NCBI GenBank assembly: GCA_920105625.2 | Contig: CAKKTE020000278.1 | Location: 248,001 to 312,000, forward strand | Direction: 5' to 3' | DNA length: 64,000 nt | Source of the DNA: Clusia tigrina | Lineage: Eukaryota; Arthropoda; Insecta; Diptera; Clusiidae | Shown: piece by piece, positions 1 through 10,333 of the stretch | Layout: the number at the start of each line of letters is the position of its first letter | Numbering within the stretch: the stretch's first letter is position 1 | Position numbers and translations under genes: made by a program | Notes under the pieces: model-generated | Seen by the model: the letters and a program-made list of their open reading frames with translations, nothing else | Told to the model about the DNA's origin: nothing | Database searches by the model: none

Positions 1-730
1 CTGTCTTAAGTCTGACTCTATTAGACCAGGTTACAAAACCATAGGTGGTGATTGGTCTCTCCATCATGGTATACATCCAGTGAACGATTTTTGGGCTACA
101 TCCCCAAGATTTACGAGCAAGCCGTCTACATAAGAAAGCTGTAGCCCTCTTGGTGGTTGCTGACAGGTGAGCCTTCCACAATAACTTTTTGTCGAAAATG
201 ACTCTGAGGTATTTGGTCTCAGAGCTAATATCGCCTGTGTAGAAGAATAGTTTTCATGGTAAAGATCTCTTTGCAGTAAACGGGGCAATGGTGGTCTTTG
301 AGGCGTTGATTTTTAAACCCATACAAGTAAGTGGCAAATTAAATATTCTGCCCAATTTCATTTTAATTCCTTTGAAAATATTATCTGAATTTAGTCCCGA
401 TTTTTTTAAGCATTATAAAATTCCCCTACCACAGTTTATGCTGGAATTCAGTAACTACGGGTATTTTTGACGCAGTGGATGGCCGGAAAAATGTATAACG
501 TATATCTGGCTCAAAATTATACCGGATTAGGCCAGTTAACAGGATGTTCGGCTCGGTTTAGTTTGTTACTGTTCATTATTAACTAGTGTCACATAAGGTA
601 CTTTATTTAACGTTAATTTAAACAGCATGTAATCTGTTTTGGAAGTGGTTGTTATAAAGTGAACTATTAAATAATAGACACACTCGGACGAAGTAAATAC
701 AAATATTGTATGCAAACGAGTATAAATGGA
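1..730 (-). mobile_element. LINE (LOA/I-type) RT fragment, copy of 47484-48204
   Basis: The segment matches 47,484-48,204 almost base for base, including non-coding parts, and the match stops at 730/48,204. On the minus strand the lower-coordinate half reads, across frameshifts, as the end of a non-LTR reverse transcriptase palm and the start of the thumb: a run like INASKTTIVPFT, then a YLxVIxDKKLxWKxHL-type block, then WMYTMMVRPxxTYG. The longest open piece (288-64, 74 aa) is out of register with this and is probably a shadow. The part 470-730 shows no recognisable coding. The copy is cut by the window edge. It is a dead fragment of the LINE family at 46.3-48.2 kb. Confidence 0.7.
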
Positions 731-1113
731 CAGGGATCTACAGCGTGCAATTAGCTGCTCTAACAACAGCAGAAGCATGGACAAGAGAGACGAACGAGAT
801 GCACATAGCCACCACAGCAACAGTAGTAGACAACGGATCGGTGCTACAGGGAGCCCGTGAACAGAGAAACGGATGCCAAATACAGCCGACTCAGCCACAC
901 AATGGAACCATGTCACATTCCAAAGTTTAGAAGAGCTACAGGAATTGGAAGGAGCTAGTCTACCACAGGGCTTAGTAGCAGAAATTTTGCGTAAATCTAA
1001 AGAGGCACAAGAGAACCCGGCACAAAGACGATTACGGTTTATGCGAGACGCGTACCGGGTGACCCTCTGCCATGACGTGGGTAAAATTTCTCGTCGGTGA
1101 AGTTGGGAGGGCG
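731..1113 (+). mobile_element. Probable 3' internal end of an LTR retrotransposon
   Basis: An open stretch (873-1100, 75 aa, rich in E, L, Q and R) ends 13 bases before a candidate LTR. The bases 1101-1111 (agttgggaggg) are purine-rich and directly precede a TGTGG start, which fits a polypurine tract that primes plus-strand DNA. The protein piece is not recognised; it could be the tail of gag-pol or an accessory ORF. The left side joins the LINE fragment abruptly at about 730. A minus-strand open frame across this region (1198-566) has no family features and is treated as a shadow. Confidence 0.4.
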
Positions 1114-2545
1114 TGTGGCGAGCAAAATTATTGACTAATTTTGCTCGCACAACCGCCAGCATCACTCGCGTGCGAAGAAGTTTGAGTGCGTTAACCAATC
1201 AGCTTGCGCGGTCCCATCAACGCTTAATATTAATTATTAGAATACCTTCGCACCAATAGAAACCACGGCGAAAGCGGGAGCGCATAAACACAAAATAATA
1301 AACGTAAATCACATGCAAATTGTACCAAGAACTACGCAAGCGGAATATCAACAGCAGCATTGGCAAAGCCAAGCCAGCCGCTTGCGTAAGACAAGGAAAA
1401 GGAATTGCATGTGAATTATACCAACACGAATGCGCCGACAGACTTGGCGAACTCAAGCCAGCCGTGTGTACTGATCGACAACAACAACAACACTACAAGC
1501 AAACTTCAATTAATCGTGCGTTAATTACAACAACACGACTCGGTAGAATTTACCGAGCGCGTTAGCTGGGGAAATAGAACAACAACAGCACGAGGAACGA
1601 AACAAAAAGAGAGAACGACATAACAATCGCTGTGCAGCAAGTTGCGCGGATATCACACAAAGGAGATATACACAAATAGTGTTCAAACGCTGGTGGATAA
1701 TTTAAATAATATTAACTACCAGCAGAAAGAAATCATGCGTGCAACAACAACAACAACAGGGCGTGCAACAGCAACAACGTGCCGCTGCAACTACTACGCG
1801 CTTGACAACAGCCGGACTTTTCCAGGAAACGCTGAGGGTCGCCTAAGGTCAAGAGGAAACCACCAACAATGCCTTGGCCTTAGCAACAGGAAGCGGTAGT
1901 CGAAGCCACGGCCAGCGGGACTGGAACAACAACTAGAACTTCAACAGGTGGCTATAAAAGCGCCTGCAACCGGACATACGCTCCATTTTCCTGCTAAGAC
2001 ATCGCGCAAGTAAGTACTTTAGAAACGTTGCCGCACAGACGCCACGAGACTAGGAATCATTATTAACGGACACACACACACACACAAGCGCTGCATTTAA
2101 TACGAGTGCTGGACTTTAATCCACTCTCATAATAAACCAGAGTTTGTTCGTCAGCGTTAGAAACGGTGGAAGTGGTTTGTCAATCCACCATCGTTGAAAC
2201 GAAAGACTAAAGGCACAGACCCAGACATTAAGAAGAACTGAGTTTGCTACGAACGCTGGGTTTTTCAATCCGCCTTCATAGAAAACCAGGACTTGCTTTT
2301 CAGAGTCAAACCGGTGGAAGTGGTTTTTCAATCCACCACCGTTGATACTGGAGACAGGACGGCACAGCAACAAGTTCAGGAGCGGCCTTCATAAAGCCCA
2401 TCATTTCTTGTAATAACGCCTAAGCCTAGTGATGAGAATAAAAATTGAATAAATAAAACTGAAACCAAACGACTCCCGAATAATTTCCTGTAACGACCCC
2501 TGGAGCCGCTGAGTTTTACCCCAGGTATAAATTTGAGTCGTTACA
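1114..2545 (+). repeat. Candidate long LTR (about 1.43 kb)
   Basis: The stretch starts TGTGGCGAGC after a purine tract and ends GTCGTTACA where BEL polymerase coding begins abruptly. It has a TATA-like box (tataaaa, 1953-1959) and AATAAA signals near 2452, in the order expected for U3-R-U5. No second copy lies in the window, so the assignment rests on ends and signals only. It also holds short inverted motifs (GGTGG...CCACC) repeated near 2164-2198 and 2312-2345. No gene is supported inside it; small ORFs at 1320-1565 and 1642-1899 are Q/T-rich low-complexity sequence. Confidence 0.4.
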
Positions 2546-2548
2546 CAC

Positions 2549-4445
2549 CTCAGACGTAGCGCGATTATTTGATCCTCTTGGCATTCTAGCTCCAGTTTCA
2601 ATTACAGCAAAAATCTGTATACAAGCATTATGGCAATTAAAAATTAGCTGGGATGAAGCTCCACCAGTAGAATTACATACAGGATGGGAGCGTTTTCGAA
2701 GCACATTGCAAGAATTGGACAACTTTAAATTCTCACGATACATTCATAGAATTGAGATCCCAACATCAATTCAACTTCACGTCTTCTCCGATGCATCAGA
2801 AAAGGCCTTCGGAGCAGCAGTTTATATCAAATCTATCTTTAAAGAAGGGAGAGTAGTAGTGAAGTTGTTATGTGCCAAATCACGCGTAGCTCCACTTAAG
2901 CTACAAACACTGCCTCGCTTGGAACTATGCGCTGCAGTACTAGGCTCACAATTGATAGCTAGGGTAAAAAATAATTTACGGTTAAAGGATTGTCGCACCT
3001 TCTTGTGGACAGACTCACAAATAGTTCTGTCTTGGATTAATTCACCCTCCTCATCATTTCAAACATTTGTAGCCAACAGGGTAGCTACTATTCAAGGTTT
3101 GACATTAGGAGAACAGTGGCGTCATGTTAGCTCAAAGGATAACCCAGCTGACGTTGTCTCACGAGGATTATCACCAAGAGAATTTGCAAGATGCGACCTG
3201 TGGCTTTACGGGCCATTTTTTCTACATGGGAAAGAAACAGCATGGCCTCCCAAGTTTGCTCCACAGCTAGCCATTCCCAATAACATCGAGAGAAAACGAA
3301 CGAATCCATCATCCTTGGTAGCAATTGACTCTAAAGAACTGGTGTATAAAATCAACCGCCGAAACTCTTTCAGGACTATTCAACGCATCATAGGATACAT
3401 TTGTCGTTTCATAAGCAACACTAGATGAAGCAAGGACGCACGAAAAAATGACATAGAGCTGACTCCCATCGAATTGGATCATAGATTAAGAAGCATTGTT
3501 CAAGCTTTGCAAAGATCTGATTTCAATGACGACATCATGTACCTCAAGAAACACAAGGATCTCAGGGGAACCAGTACACTGAAGAGCCTATCACCATTTT
3601 TGGATGACACAAACATTTTGCGAGTTGGAGGACGATTCGAAGCATCACTGGTACCTTATGAAGCAAAACATCAAATGCTCATTCCGTATAATGATCCCTT
3701 AGCAAAACTACTATTTGAGATGACTCACATCGAGAATAAACACTGTGGACCTCAAGCCTTGCTGGCCATAATGAGGCAAAGGTACTGGCCCATAAAAGGC
3801 AAATCATCGGCCAGATCAACAGTACAGCAATGCATACGATGCACCAGGGCAAGGCATCAGTTGCTGAAGCAATTAATGGGAAACCTGCCAGCAACACGAG
3901 TTACACCAGCACGCCCATTCATTAACTCTGTAGTAGACTACTGTGGACCATTCTGGGTGCATTACAAAATTAGAGGGAAAAAACCACACAAGGCTTACCT
4001 ATCCCTTTTCTGCGGTTTTGCTACTAAAGCTGTCCATTTAGGACTTGTAAGCGATCTTACGACAGAAGCATTCATTGGTCCTCTGAAACGTTTCATTGGC
4101 CGACGTGGAAATTGTCAAAACTTATATTGTGACAACGCGACAAATTTCGTTGTCGCCAAAAGCAAGCTTACGGAACTGACTACATCAATATATTCAGATG
4201 AGGGGAAAACAAAAATTGAGACAGAATGCGGTAAAAGGGGAATACAATTCAACTTTATTCCTCCAAGAGCCCCTCATTTCGGAGGTCTGTGGGAAGCAGC
4301 CGTGATGTCTACGAAGCATCTTTTGATTAGGAGTGTGTCAACAGCATCACTAACCTATGAAGAGCTGGAAACAGTCATTATTGAAATAGAAGCCATTCTC
4401 AATTCAAGACCAATAAGTCCATGTCAAACGATCCAAATGACTTAG
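2549..4445 (+). pseudogene. pol: BEL/Pao pol, RT tail-RNase H-integrase (copy A)
   Basis: Reading begins with the BEL connection motif RLFDPLGILAP, then an RNase H domain (FSDASEKAFGAA, LELCAA, FLWTDSQIVLSWI, DNPADVVSRG). The integrase follows with LRVGGR, an HC...C-x2-C zinc region ending CIRCTRARHQ, and the D,D,E core at VDYCGPF, YCDNATNF and GLWEAAV. In family terms these make and insert the cDNA. The frame is broken by a TGA at 3426-3428, where copy B has a sense TGT codon, and by a one-base change near 4420 that separates the core from the LTPGHFLIGEPL block. The integrase therefore cannot be made whole. Spacing between motifs fits BEL/Pao pol. Confidence 0.9.
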
Positions 4446-5519
4446 GCGCCCTGACTCCAGGCCACTTCTTGATAGGAGAACCACTCACCACGCAAGTCGG
4501 TGTAAATAATATCCCGTCAATTTCAGATTTGCTGATCCGGTGGAAACTCGTATCCCACATCAAAAATGAGTTTTGGAAACGGTGGTCGCACGAATATTTA
4601 TGCGAGCTTCAATCTAAAACCAAGTGGATACATCAGCACAATAACATCAACGAAGGGGATATGGTAATAATCAAGGAACACAATGTTCCAGCTCTTCAAT
4701 GTCCACTAGGAAGGATAACAAGGACCTATAAGGGTGATGATGGAGCAGTACGAGTAGCTGATGTTAGAACAGTTACTGGAACTTGGAAACTTGCAATCCA
4801 TAAATTAGCTCTAATACACATACATGATAATAGGATCCATGACCAACCAACAAGTCATGAGAGTCAAGTTAAAAAAGTAGAAATAAATACAAAACGAATA
4901 AAAACGAGACATCCGGGACTCACAACAGTATTGCTGAGATTACTTATCATACCAATTGTCATTGGAGATCCAATAAGATTTTCTCAGATTGATAACACCA
5001 AATTCAACACGGAATTGGGTATTTACATCGAAGGAATAGGTTCAACAAACAAGCATGCCATTTTTCGAATCTCATTACCATTAATTGCAGAGGAAAGATT
5101 CGAACTGTATCGGATGGTACCAATTCCTAATATAATAAATGGCACAATGACTACAATAGAATCTTGTAACAGATATCTAGCCATAAACGCGCACAGAGAT
5201 CAATACGTTGTCATGAGTCTAGCTGATTTGGAGGCTTGTACACTGATGAAGCCAACACTCAACTGATACACAACAGAGGGACTGAAGTACGTTCATGTGA
5301 AGTTAAACTGTTTGCCAACGATACTCAACGGGATTGCGTCCACCATGAAGTTCAAGACAATTCAACCTGGATTCAAATGGATCATAAGAAAGAGTGGATC
5401 TACGCTTTGAAGTTTGCCACTCGCTTGAGTGCAGTATGTGACGTCACTCTACCCCATCCATTACCGCGGAATAGGATGCAAGAATCAGACGACGAAACAC
5501 AATTTGATACAACTTTGTA
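4421..5519 (+). pseudogene. BEL/Pao integrase tail fused to deleted env-like region (copy A)
   Basis: The frame opens with the integrase C-terminal block LTPGHFLIGEPL and a basic, W-rich region, then enters an env-like region after a hydrophobic run (about 4920-4965). At about 5037-5047 it jumps from the env N-terminus to a point near its C-terminal third, so the segment with the protease-cleavage and fusion-like part seen in copy B is gone. The flanking sequences share GGTTYAACA, which suggests deletion between short direct repeats. A further frameshift near 5240 moves the end into another frame that stops at 5519. No function is expected. Confidence 0.75.
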
Positions 5520-5523
5520 AGGT

Positions 5524-5695
5524 TGTTGACGCAGTCAACGTGCGGGAGAATGTACGAATTCATATAAATATCAATCGCACAACCTTCAACTGTATATTTG
5601 TATGTATCCGTACGTTTGTACCCACAACAACAACAAGGAATATGCAGTCTGCGCGTACAGTAGCATTGTGGCTCAAAAAACACCTGCACAAGAAT
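5524..5695 (+). repeat. Partial BEL LTR (3' LTR of copy A) between the two inverted copies
   Basis: The sequence starts TGTTGACGC just after copy A coding ends. It matches, in the same orientation relative to the element, the 5' LTR of copy B (minus strand, 12,950-12,800). Only about the first third of the LTR remains; it stops at CAAGAAT, and a few bases later copy B starts in the opposite direction. It therefore forms the loop of the long inverted repeat. Confidence 0.75.
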
Positions 5696-5702
5696 CATTG
5701 GC

Positions 5703-7349
5703 CCCCGTTGAGTATCATTGGCAAACAGTTTAACTTCACATGAACATACTTCAGACCCTCTGTTGTGTATCAATTGGGTGTTGGCGCATAAGTATGTATA
5801 TGGGTTCATCACTGTACAAGCCCCCAAATCAGCTAAACTCATGACAACGTATTGATCTCTGTGCGCGTTTATGGCTAGAAATCTGCTACAAGATTCTATT
5901 GTAGTCATTGTGCCATTTATTATGTTAGGAATTGGTACTATCCGATACAGTTCGAATTTTTCCTCTGCAATGAATGGAAATGAGATTATAAAAATGGCAT
6001 GCTTCTTTGTTAAACCGCATTCTACCTTCATTAATTTGTACAGTCGCAGTGAGTCCTCTTGATTCACTAGTATTTGGAGGGATGTTGAAAGATGAGTTTT
6101 TATCTTGAGAATTTCTTCTTGTAGTTGAATTGGTGATAGCAATAATGGGCTGATTTTGTTATGGTGTGTATCTGTCACAATATTCAAGATTGATAATTGG
6201 ATTCTTTGCAAGTGAGATGTTATCATAATGAATTGGAGGGTCAGAGTGATGAAATAATGAGTCAGCTTGGCTTGAAACTTTTCTCCTTCAATGTGATTTA
6301 AGGTTTTCATTATGTCATTGCTTTGGTTGTCAAGATTATCGAATTTTCGTTTGACTTCTATTTGATCTTGTTTGATCACGTTGATAGTAGAATCAATCAC
6401 TGATGTTTGGTTTTTGAGCAGGAATAATAGATGGCCTTCATTTTCTTTCACTTGCTGAATGGTTTTTGACATTGATTCTGCATATTCTGAGTCCAAAACA
6501 CCAAACAATGAGTTTGCAATATTTCCCACTATATCCAAAGCACCTCTTTTAGATCGATGGGGAAACAATATCTTGTTATCCATTTGTAATTCAGCTTCAA
6601 CATGCTCGAAGTTCACAAGAGTATCATGACAAGTAAATGGTGGCAGCTGCTGACATAACTGTCGTAAACTACAGATGCCGTTCGTAGTACACTACAAGTT
6701 TCCATTCTGAACTCTCGAAATGTGTTGAACCTATTCCTTCGAAGTAAATACCCAATTCCGTGTTGAATTTGGTGTTAGCAATCTGCGAAAATCTTATTGT
6801 ACCTCCCATGACAATGGGTATGATGAGTAATCCCAGCAGTACTGTTGGGAGTCCCGTATGTCTTGTTTTTATTCGTTTTGTTGGTATTTCTACTTTTTCA
6901 TATTGATTCTCATGACTTGTTGGTTGGTCATGGATCCTATTATAATTTATGGGTAGTAGAGTTAATTTATAGATTGCACGTTTCCTAGTTCCAGTAGCTG
7001 TTCTAACATCAACCACTCGTACTGCTCCATCATCACCCTTATACGTCCTTGTTATCGTTCCTAGTGGTCTTTGAAGAACGGGAACATTGTCTTCCTTGAT
7101 TATTATCATGTCCCCTTGGTTGATGTTATTGTGCTGATGTGTCCATTTGGTTTTAGATTGAAGCTCGCATAAATATTCGTGCGACCACCGTTTCCAAAAC
7201 TCATTTTTGATGTGGGATACGAGTTTCCACCGGATCAGCAAATTTGAAGTTGACGGGATGTTATTTACATCGACTTGCGTGGTGAGTGGTTCTCCTATCA
7301 AGAAGTGGCCTGGAGTCAGGGCGCCTAAGTCATTTGGATCGTTGGACAT
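5703..7349 (-). pseudogene. env: Integrase tail plus env-like gene of BEL/Pao copy B (truncated)
   Basis: The 7349-6669 frame begins with the integrase end (LTPGHFLIGEPL) and runs into a basic segment and a hydrophobic run (about 6855-6800) that could be an env signal peptide. The 6616 frame continues an envelope-like ectodomain: a dibasic RSKR site (about 6565-6541) followed by a glycine/alanine-rich start like that of insect retrovirus F-type fusion proteins, then a long helical heptad-like region. In the family, env proteins sit in the membrane and fuse membranes. The C-terminus is replaced after about 5703 by LTR-derived residues, so no transmembrane anchor remains. A break near 6620-6669 separates the two frames. 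Several BEL/Pao elements are known to carry env-like ORFs. Confidence 0.7.
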
Positions 7350-8787
7350 CGAACTTATTAGTCTTGAGTTGAGAATGGCTTCTATTTCAATAATGACTGT
7401 TTCCAGCTCTTCATAGGTTAGTGATGCTGTTCACACGCTCCTAACCAAAAGATGCTTCGCAGACTTCACTGCTGCTTCCCACAGACCTCCGAAATGAGGG
7501 GCTCTTAGAGGAATAAAATTGAATTGTATTCCCTTTTTACCGCATTCTGTCTCAATTTTTGTTTTCCCTTCATCTGAATATATTGATGCAGTCAGTTCCG
7601 TAAGCTTGTTTTTGGCGCCAACGAAATTTGTCGCGTTGTCACAATATAAGTTTTGACAATTTCCACGTCGGCCAATGAAACGGTTCAGAGCGCCAATGAA
7701 TGGTTCTGTCGTAAGATCGCTTACAAGTTCTAAATGGACAGCTTTAGTAACAAAACAGCAGAAAATGGATATGTAAGCCTTGTGTGGTCTTTTCCCTCTA
7801 ATTTTGTAATGCACCCAGAATGGTCCACAGTAGTCTACACCAGAGTTAATGAATGGGCTTGCTGGTGTAACTCGTGTTGCTGGCAGGTTTCCCATTAATT
7901 GGTTCAACAACTGAGGCCTTGCCCTGGTGCATCGTATGCATTGCTGTACTGTTGATCTGGCGCTCATTTGCCTTTTATGGGCCAGTACCTTTGCCTTATT
8001 ATGGCCAGCAAGGCTTGAGGTCCACAGTGATTGTTCTCGATGTGAGTCATCTCAAATAGTAGTTTTGCTAAGGGATCATTATACGGAATGAGCATTTGAT
8101 GTTTTGCTTCATAAGGTATCAGTGATGCTTCCAATCGTCCTCCAACTCGCAAAATGTTTGCGTCATCCAAAAATGGTGATAGGCTCTCAATGTACTCGTC
8201 CCTTTGAGATCCTTGTGTTTCTTGAGGTACATGATGTCGTCATTGAAATCAGATCTTTCCATAGCTTGAACAATGATTCTTAATGCATGATCTAATTCGA
8301 TGGGAGTCAGCGCTATATCAGTTTTTCGTACGTCCTTGCTACATCTAGTGTTGCTTATGAAACGACAAATGTATCCTACGATGCGTTGAAGAGTCCTGAA
8401 AGAGTTTCGGTGGTTGATTGTATACACCAGTTCTTGAGAGTCAATTGCTACCAAGGATGCTGGATTCGTTCGTTTTCTCTCGATGTTTTTGGGAATGGCT
8501 AGCTGTGGAGCAAACTTGGGAGGCTATGCTGATTCTTTCCCATGTAGAAAAAATGGCCCGTATAGCCACAGGTCACATCTTGCAAATTCTCTTGGTGATA
8601 ATCCTCGTGAGACAACATCAGCTGGATTATCCTTGGAGCTAACATGACGCCACTGTTCTCCTAATGTCAAACTTTGAATAGTAGCTACCCTGTTGGCTAC
8701 AAATGTTTGAAATGATGAGGAGGCTGAATTAATCCAAGACAGAACTATTTGTGAGCCTGTCCACAAAAAGGTGCAGGATTGTCGCAC
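7349..8787 (-). pseudogene. pol: BEL/Pao RNase H end and integrase core (copy B)
   Basis: Minus-strand frames 8787-8524, 8454-8119, 8170-7964 and 7967-7431 overlap or abut in different registers. They give the RNase H end (DNPADVVSRGLSPREFA), LRVGGRLE, the HC zinc segment and the integrase core with catalytic residues in VDYCGPF, YCDNATNFVGA and GLWEAAV. Four frame changes in 1.4 kb mean the gene is dead. The same domains occur in copy A, which keeps longer open frames here. Confidence 0.85.
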
Positions 8788-10307
8788 CGTAAATCATTTT
8801 TTACCCTAGTTGCCAACTGTGAGCCTCGTACTGCTGCGCAGAGTTCCAAGCGAAGCAATGTTTGTAGCTTAAGTGGAGCTACGCGTGATTTGGCACATAA
8901 CAACCTCACTACTACTCTTCCTTCTTTGAAGATAGATCTGATATAAATTGCTGCTCCAAAGGCTTTTTCTGATGCATCGGAGAAGACGTGAAGTTGAATT
9001 GATGTTGGGATCTCAATTCTATGAATGTGTCGTGAGAATTTAAAGTTGTCCAATTCTTGCAATGCGCTTCGAAAACGCTCCCATCCTGTATGTAATTCTG
9101 CTGGTAGAGCTTCATCCCAACTAATTTTTAAGTGCCATAATGCTTGTATAAAGATTTTTGCTGTAATTAAAACTGGAGCTAGAATGCCTAGAGGATCAAA
9201 TAATCTCGCTACGTCTGAGGTGACAGACCGCTTGGTAATTCGTTTAACGGGGTTGAGATTCACCTTTACGCAGAATTGGTCAGTCTTTGGCAGCCATGTC
9301 AGGCCCAGGGTTTTTATTGAATCATTCTTGTCGTTAGTAAAATCCAAATTAACTTCCTGGTCACCTTGTGGAATGTTCTGCAGGAGTTTAGGGTTATTTG
9401 CACACCATTTGCGTAGATTGAATCGATACCCATTCAACATAGTGATGAGTTGCCGTTGAGTTTCCATGGCGGTAATCAGACTGTCTGATCCACCAAGACC
9501 ATCGTCGACATAAAAGTTATCCTGAAGCATCTGAGCACCTAGTGGATACCGGATGGCGTTTTCTGATGACATTTGTTTGACACATCTTGTGGCGAGGTAT
9601 GGTGCTGATCTTGTTCCATATGTGACAGTGTTAAGTTCGTAACACTTCAGTGGTTTCTTAGGATCGCTCCTTCATATGATCAATTGATAATGGCGATCTT
9701 CAGAGTGGACCAGTATCTGCCGATACATTTTTTCAATCTCGGTGGTGAATACAAATTTCGGTAGACGGAAACGTAGCAGGATTGAAAATAGTTCGGATTG
9801 TATGGTTGGACCTATGTGCATTATGTCATTGAGTGAGACTCCCGATGACGTTTTTGAACATGCGTCAAATACCACCCGCAGTTTTGTTGTGCTGCTGTCA
9901 GGTTAAAGTACACAGTGGTGTGGGATGAAGTAATTAGGTGAAAGTATTTCATTGATGTTGATCTCCCTCATGTGGCCCAATGCTTCATAATTTTCTATAT
10001 ACTCGATATATTTTTCATGAACGGCATTGTATTTAGATAATCGATGTTCAAGCGCCAGGAATCTGTTGATTGCTATATCCCTTGAACTACCTAAAACAGC
10101 TGCATTTGCTACGAATGGCAATTTTACAATGAACCGCCCATCATTAGTTCTAGTTGTATTTTGTATAAAATGATTTTCGCAAAGTCTTTCTGTTGGGGGT
10201 AAAATTGATTCAGCTAGATCGACTTCATCCAGTTTCCATAGCCGCTCAATAAGTTGGTTAGTATCATCATCATCCTCACTGCAAATACCGCAAGTTGCTG
10301 ACGCCAT
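8745..10307 (-). pseudogene. pol: BEL/Pao reverse transcriptase (copy B)
   Basis: A 134-aa frame (10,307-9903) carries the pre-RT block (GRFIVKLPF, SSRDIAINRFLALEHRL). After a frameshift, 9875-9672 has the RT palm entry (MVFDACSKTSSGVSLNDIMHIGP), and 9572-8745 has the catalytic FYVDDGLGGSD motif, then the RLFDPLGILAP connection and the first RNase H motif (FSDASEKAFGAA). RT copies the genomic RNA into cDNA. The YVDD catalytic pair is intact, but at least three frame breaks separate the blocks. The downstream part pairs with copy A at high identity in inverted orientation. Confidence 0.88.
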
Positions 10308-10333
10308 CTGAAGGTCTCCTATCCTTCTCTATC

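Larger units (their letters stand above)
2546..5519 (+). mobile_element. BEL/Pao retrotransposon copy A (5'-truncated)
   Basis: Copy A holds the RNase H, integrase and env-like end of the same family as copy B (12,450-5703, minus). It begins inside the RT connection region at a junction with the preceding LTR-like sequence; gag, protease and the RT palm are missing. Its tail faces the tail of copy B, so the two make a large inverted repeat. Compared with B it lacks about 700 bp of the env region, has one nonsense codon (3426-3428) and one frameshift near 4420. It is dead but recognisable over its whole length. Confidence 0.9.

Noticed and set aside
566..1198. 210-aa minus-strand ORF
   Set aside because: No domain or family pattern; it crosses the junction between a LINE fragment and an LTR element and is antisense to both.
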